Shown here one piece after another: positions 51,596 through 52,398 of a stretch of 52,398 nucleotides of DNA. This stretch comes from Bernardetia sp. (lineage in GTDB: Bacteria; Bacteroidota; Bacteroidia; Cytophagales; Bernardetiaceae). Position 1 is the first letter of the stretch, and every line of letters starts with the position of its first letter. Below the pieces are notes generated by a model, which worked only from the letters and a program-made list of their open reading frames with translations, did no database searches and had not been told where the DNA came from. The position numbers were made by a program, and so were the translations under genes. The DNA is taken from contig NZ_JAHDIG010000030.1 in the NCBI RefSeq assembly GCF_020630935.1, positions 1 through 52,398 on the forward strand, written 5' to 3'.

Positions 51596-52398
51596 TTATG
51601 CTTTCACAAAAGAAAGAGCTTGTTCTAAATCACTCAATAAATCATCCACATTTTCACAGCCTATACTCAAACGAATGAGTGAATCTTTGATACCAATTTC
51701 TCGCCTCGTTTTGGCTGGAATACTAGCGTGTGTCATCATAGCAGGGTAGCAAGCTAGTGACTCAACACCACCTAAAGATTCTGCTAAAGCAAAAACCTTA
51801 ATGTTTTCAAAGAATGAACGTGCATTTTCTTGTGTGTCGTTTTTAAGAGAAAAAGACAACATCCCTCCAAACTGTTGCATCTGTTTTTTTGCAATTTCAT
51901 GTCCTTTATGAGATGTTAAAGACGGATAAAATACATCTTCTATTTTATCATGTTTTACTAAAAAATTAGCAATTTTTGCAGCATTTTTGCAGCTTGCATC
52001 TACTCTCAAATGAAGGGTTTTGATACCACGAAGTACCAAAAAGCAGTCAAAAGGAGATGGAACTGCTCCACAAGATTTCTGAATAAAATAAATCTTTTCA
52101 GCAAGAGTATCATCATTTAACATCAAAGCTCCCATTACTACATCAGAATGTCCTCCCAAATATTTTGTTGCTGAGTGCATAACAATATCTGCTCCTATAT
52201 CTATCGGATTTTGCAAATAAGGCGTGGCAAAAGTATTATCGACTACTGAAATCAATTTGTTTTCTCTTGCAATACTTACTGTTTTCTCTATGTCAATAAT
52301 TTGTAAGAGTGGGTTGGAAGGTGTTTCTATCCAAATCATTTTTGTATTTGAATTAACTGTATCTCTCAAAGCCTGTTCATCTTGCATATCTATAAAAT
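51596..52398 (-). CDS. Cystathionine gamma-synthase-family PLP enzyme, C-terminal part (truncated by window edge)
   Basis: The frame is open to the right edge, so the first 120 or so residues are outside the window; the ATG at 52387 is an internal methionine. The visible part has the PLP aspartate region [13 protein letters not shown], the Schiff-base lysine in [13 protein letters not shown], and C-terminal [17 protein letters not shown] with [21 protein letters not shown]. These belong to the Cys/Met metabolism family, which includes cystathionine gamma-synthase, cystathionine gamma-lyase and methionine gamma-lyase. The split between them cannot be made from this part. Confidence 0.93.
   Translation of the reverse strand, partial: FIDMQDEQALRDTVNSNTKMIWIETPSNPLLQIIDIEKTVSIARENKLISVVDNTFATPYLQNPIDIGADIVMHSATKYLGGHSDVVMGALMLNDDTLAEKIYFIQKSCGAVPSPFDCFLVLRGIKTLHLRVDASCKNAAKIANFLVKHDKIEDVFYPSLTSHKGHEIAKKQMQQFGGMLSFSLKNDTQENARSFFENIKVFALAESLGGVESLACYPAMMTHASIPAKTRREIGIKDSLIRLSIGCENVDDLLSDLEQALSFVKA

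Overview
The window looks like a chromosomal segment of a low-GC member of the Bacteroidota, probably order Cytophagales. The evidence is gene content and signals: a fused SecDF, an outer-membrane beta-barrel receptor with a carboxypeptidase-regulatory N-terminal domain, 7TMR-DISM and SpoIIE-type regulators, DUF6702, DUF5362 and DUF3667 families, a WbqC protein, promoters of the TTTG-N19-TAnnTTTG type, and starts preceded by A-rich leaders without Shine-Dalgarno sequences. The genus is a guess; no rRNA gene is present.

Layout. 1-4.3 kb: the 3' end of a serine dehydratase gene, a DUF6702 protein, a DUF4231 two-TM protein followed by a nucleoside deoxyribosyltransferase-like protein (a possible sensor/effector pair), a DUF5362 membrane protein and a methyltransferase. 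4.5-13 kb: topA, two thioredoxin-fold proteins, a four-repeat secreted protein and a large outer-membrane receptor. 13-20.6 kb: a repeat-rich spacer, cobS, tryptophan 2,3-dioxygenase, a TPR membrane protein, tgt, a four-helix bundle protein, an O-methyltransferase and a DUF3667 protein. 20.5-28.1 kb: a deoxyribonucleotidase-like protein, a DUF1415 protein, rodA, a glycosyltransferase, two tandem paralogous membrane proteins of unknown family and a YhcG-type PD-(D/E)XK protein. 28.3-40.8 kb: clpC, a WbqC protein, a prohibitin-like protein, two adjacent SpoIIE-type phosphatases with different sensor halves, and secDF. 41-52.4 kb: tRNA-Met, bcp, a metallo-beta-lactamase-fold hydrolase, an MlaE-type permease, a metal-chelate binding lipoprotein, trpS, an IS3-family remnant, the pyruvate dehydrogenase E2 gene, tRNA-Ser and the 3' part of a cystathionine gamma-synthase-family gene.

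Most genes are housekeeping and stand alone or in runs of two or three; no large pathway operon is visible. The distinctive content is non-coding. First, at least three unrelated families of 120-210 bp elements share one architecture: terminal inverted repeats enclosing two or three perfect or near-perfect hairpins, giving a cloverleaf-like fold. Family A has three copies, family B two copies and an end fragment, family C one copy. Second, many gene boundaries carry short tracts with strict 7-bp periodicity built on different unit sequences, from degenerate pairs up to a perfect 11-unit array just before an O-methyltransferase start. Both patterns are read directly from the sequence; their functions are inferred.
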